Source: an uncultured Christensenella sp. (GTDB lineage: Bacteria > Bacillota > Clostridia > Christensenellales > Borkfalkiaceae). Taken from it: a DNA stretch of 13,481 nucleotides. A model generated the notes under the pieces. That model ran no database searches, was not told the origin of the DNA, and saw only the letters and a list, made by a program, of their open reading frames with translations. The translations under genes and the position numbers were made by a program. Position 1 is the first letter of the stretch, and every line of letters starts with the position of its first letter. Shown here one piece after another: positions 12,879 to 13,481 of this stretch. The stretch covers positions 12,877-26,357 of the forward strand of contig CAJTRW010000024.1 of NCBI GenBank assembly GCA_910578765.1, read 5' to 3'.

Positions 12879-13481
12879 TTATCCCTCGAACTTATCGTAG
12901 AAGCCGTCTATATCGAAAAATCTGTCGCGTTCGCTCTCATCCTTTGACTGGGATTTGATTGAATTCTTGGTAGTATCCACCGTGGTGGTCGTGGTTATGA
13001 CCGCGTCGGGGGGATATACCGCGGGTTGCGTCACGGGCGCCGTTTCCGCCTGGACTACCTGACGGGATTCCGTCCGTTTATCCGCGGCAGGAGCAGACTG
13101 CAAAGTCTTTGCCTTGCGCCAGGTAATTGCAATCAACTCGGCAAGCTGGGACATATCGGCATCGTCCAACTGCTGTGCGGGCGGTGCGTACTGCGCCGTT
13201 GCGGGAAATTGCGCATATCCCTGTGCGGGCGCGGGCATCTGTGCCGCAGGCGCTTGTATAGGCATTTGCGCCTGTGCCTGCGGAATATTCATGCGCATTT
13301 TCATGCTTTCGAATTCAGACTTCATGGAAGCGAATTCTTTTGCGTTTTGCTCGGCTTTTAATGCGCGTATCTCCGCTTTAAGCTCTGCAAGGTCGCCGCC
13401 GCTTTGAGGCATGGGACCGTAAACAGGCTGTTGAACATATTGAGGCTGAGGAACGGGTTGAGGCATCTGCTGAGGCATCTG
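12879..13481 (-). CDS. Pro/Gln/Ala-rich coiled-coil protein, 3' part (runs off the window)
   Basis: Function unknown; only the last 200 or so residues are in view. The frame stays open to the window edge, so the Met encoded at 13478 is probably internal (it lies within an MPQQ repeat). In order: a Pro/Gln/Met-rich repeat tract (about 24 residues), a short charged helix predicted to be a coiled coil (GGDLAELKAEIRALKAEQNA then KEFASMKSEFESMKMRM), a second Ala/Gln/Pro/Met-rich tract with AQAQMPIQAPAAQMPAPAQG, a small helix (DADMSQLAELIAITWRKAKT), a Thr-rich stretch (ITTTTTVDTTK) and an acidic-aromatic tail ending RDRFFDIDGFYDKFEG. No catalytic or membrane motif is seen in this part. It may be a scaffold or cell-envelope-associated protein, but nothing here proves that. 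Confidence 0.75.
   Translation of the reverse strand, partial: QMPQQMPQPVPQPQYVQQPVYGPMPQSGGDLAELKAEIRALKAEQNAKEFASMKSEFESMKMRMNIPQAQAQMPIQAPAAQMPAPAQGYAQFPATAQYAPPAQQLDDADMSQLAELIAITWRKAKTLQSAPAADKRTESRQVVQAETAPVTQPAVYPPDAVITTTTTVDTTKNSIKSQSKDESERDRFFDIDGFYDKFEG
13459..13481. repeat. 12-bp tandem repeat coding for Met-Pro-Gln-Gln
   Basis: TGAGGCATCTGC at 13459-13470 is repeated at once at 13471-13481, where the window ends. Read on the minus strand it encodes the MPQQ-type low-complexity tract of the Pro/Gln-rich protein. The array may continue beyond the window and could vary in copy number. Confidence 0.7.

Overview
The window looks like chromosome of an anaerobic member of the Bacillota, most likely class Clostridia and possibly an uncultured gut lineage. 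The evidence is the gene order around tmk-holB-ricT-trmN6-rsmI, which is the Firmicutes core cluster known from Bacillus subtilis; strong AGGAGG-type ribosome binding sites; consensus sigma-A promoters; a clostridial-type 2[4Fe-4S] ferredoxin; and small proteins resembling clostridial conserved hypotheticals. Base composition looks uniform, and I see no mobile element, CRISPR array, rRNA or tRNA. The organism call is inference.

Layout, left to right (most genes on the minus strand, so transcription runs from high to low coordinates): rsmI (35-838), an ABC half-transporter (847-2583), trmN6-like methyltransferase (2585-3256), a small ferredoxin (3310-3483), ricT (3589-4470), holB (4449-5384), tmk (5386-6006), an Orn/Lys/Arg decarboxylase family protein (6006-7349), lysS (7365-8867), greA (8878-9348), a PatA-like aminotransferase (9512-10678) and an Lrp/AsnC regulator (10697-11185). 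A divergent plus-strand pair follows: an 86-aa conserved hypothetical protein (11291-11551) and a small membrane protein (about 11591-11800). A shared hairpin separates these from a convergent minus-strand two-domain hypothetical protein (11837-12751). The 3' end of a Pro/Gln-rich coiled-coil protein (12879 to the window edge) closes the window. The longest gap without a gene is about 163 bp (9349-9511).

Transcription units suggested by the sequence: (i) Lrp-aminotransferase from a TTGACA-17-TAAAAT promoter; (ii) greA-lysS-decarboxylase-tmk-holB-ricT, six genes with gaps of 15 bp or less or overlaps, from a perfect TTGACA-17-TATAAT promoter whose roughly 80-nt leader folds into a terminator-like hairpin; (iii) the ferredoxin, with its own TTTACA-17-TATAAT promoter and a downstream terminator-like hairpin; (iv) trmN6-ABC-rsmI, nearly gapless, with no promoter that I can see; (v) the plus-strand small genes from a TTTACT-17-TATAAT promoter back to back with that of Lrp.

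Functionally the window is mostly information processing: transcript cleavage (GreA), lysine charging (LysS), dTMP synthesis (Tmk), clamp loading (HolB), RNA processing and maturation control (RicT), and tRNA and rRNA methylation (TrmN6, RsmI). I did not find a clear novel system. The points most worth a second look are the attenuator-like greA leader, a delta-prime subunit that has lost its P-loop and zinc cysteines, the apparently leaderless 86-aa gene, the two-domain 304-aa protein of unknown role, and the hairpin abutting the trmN6 start.
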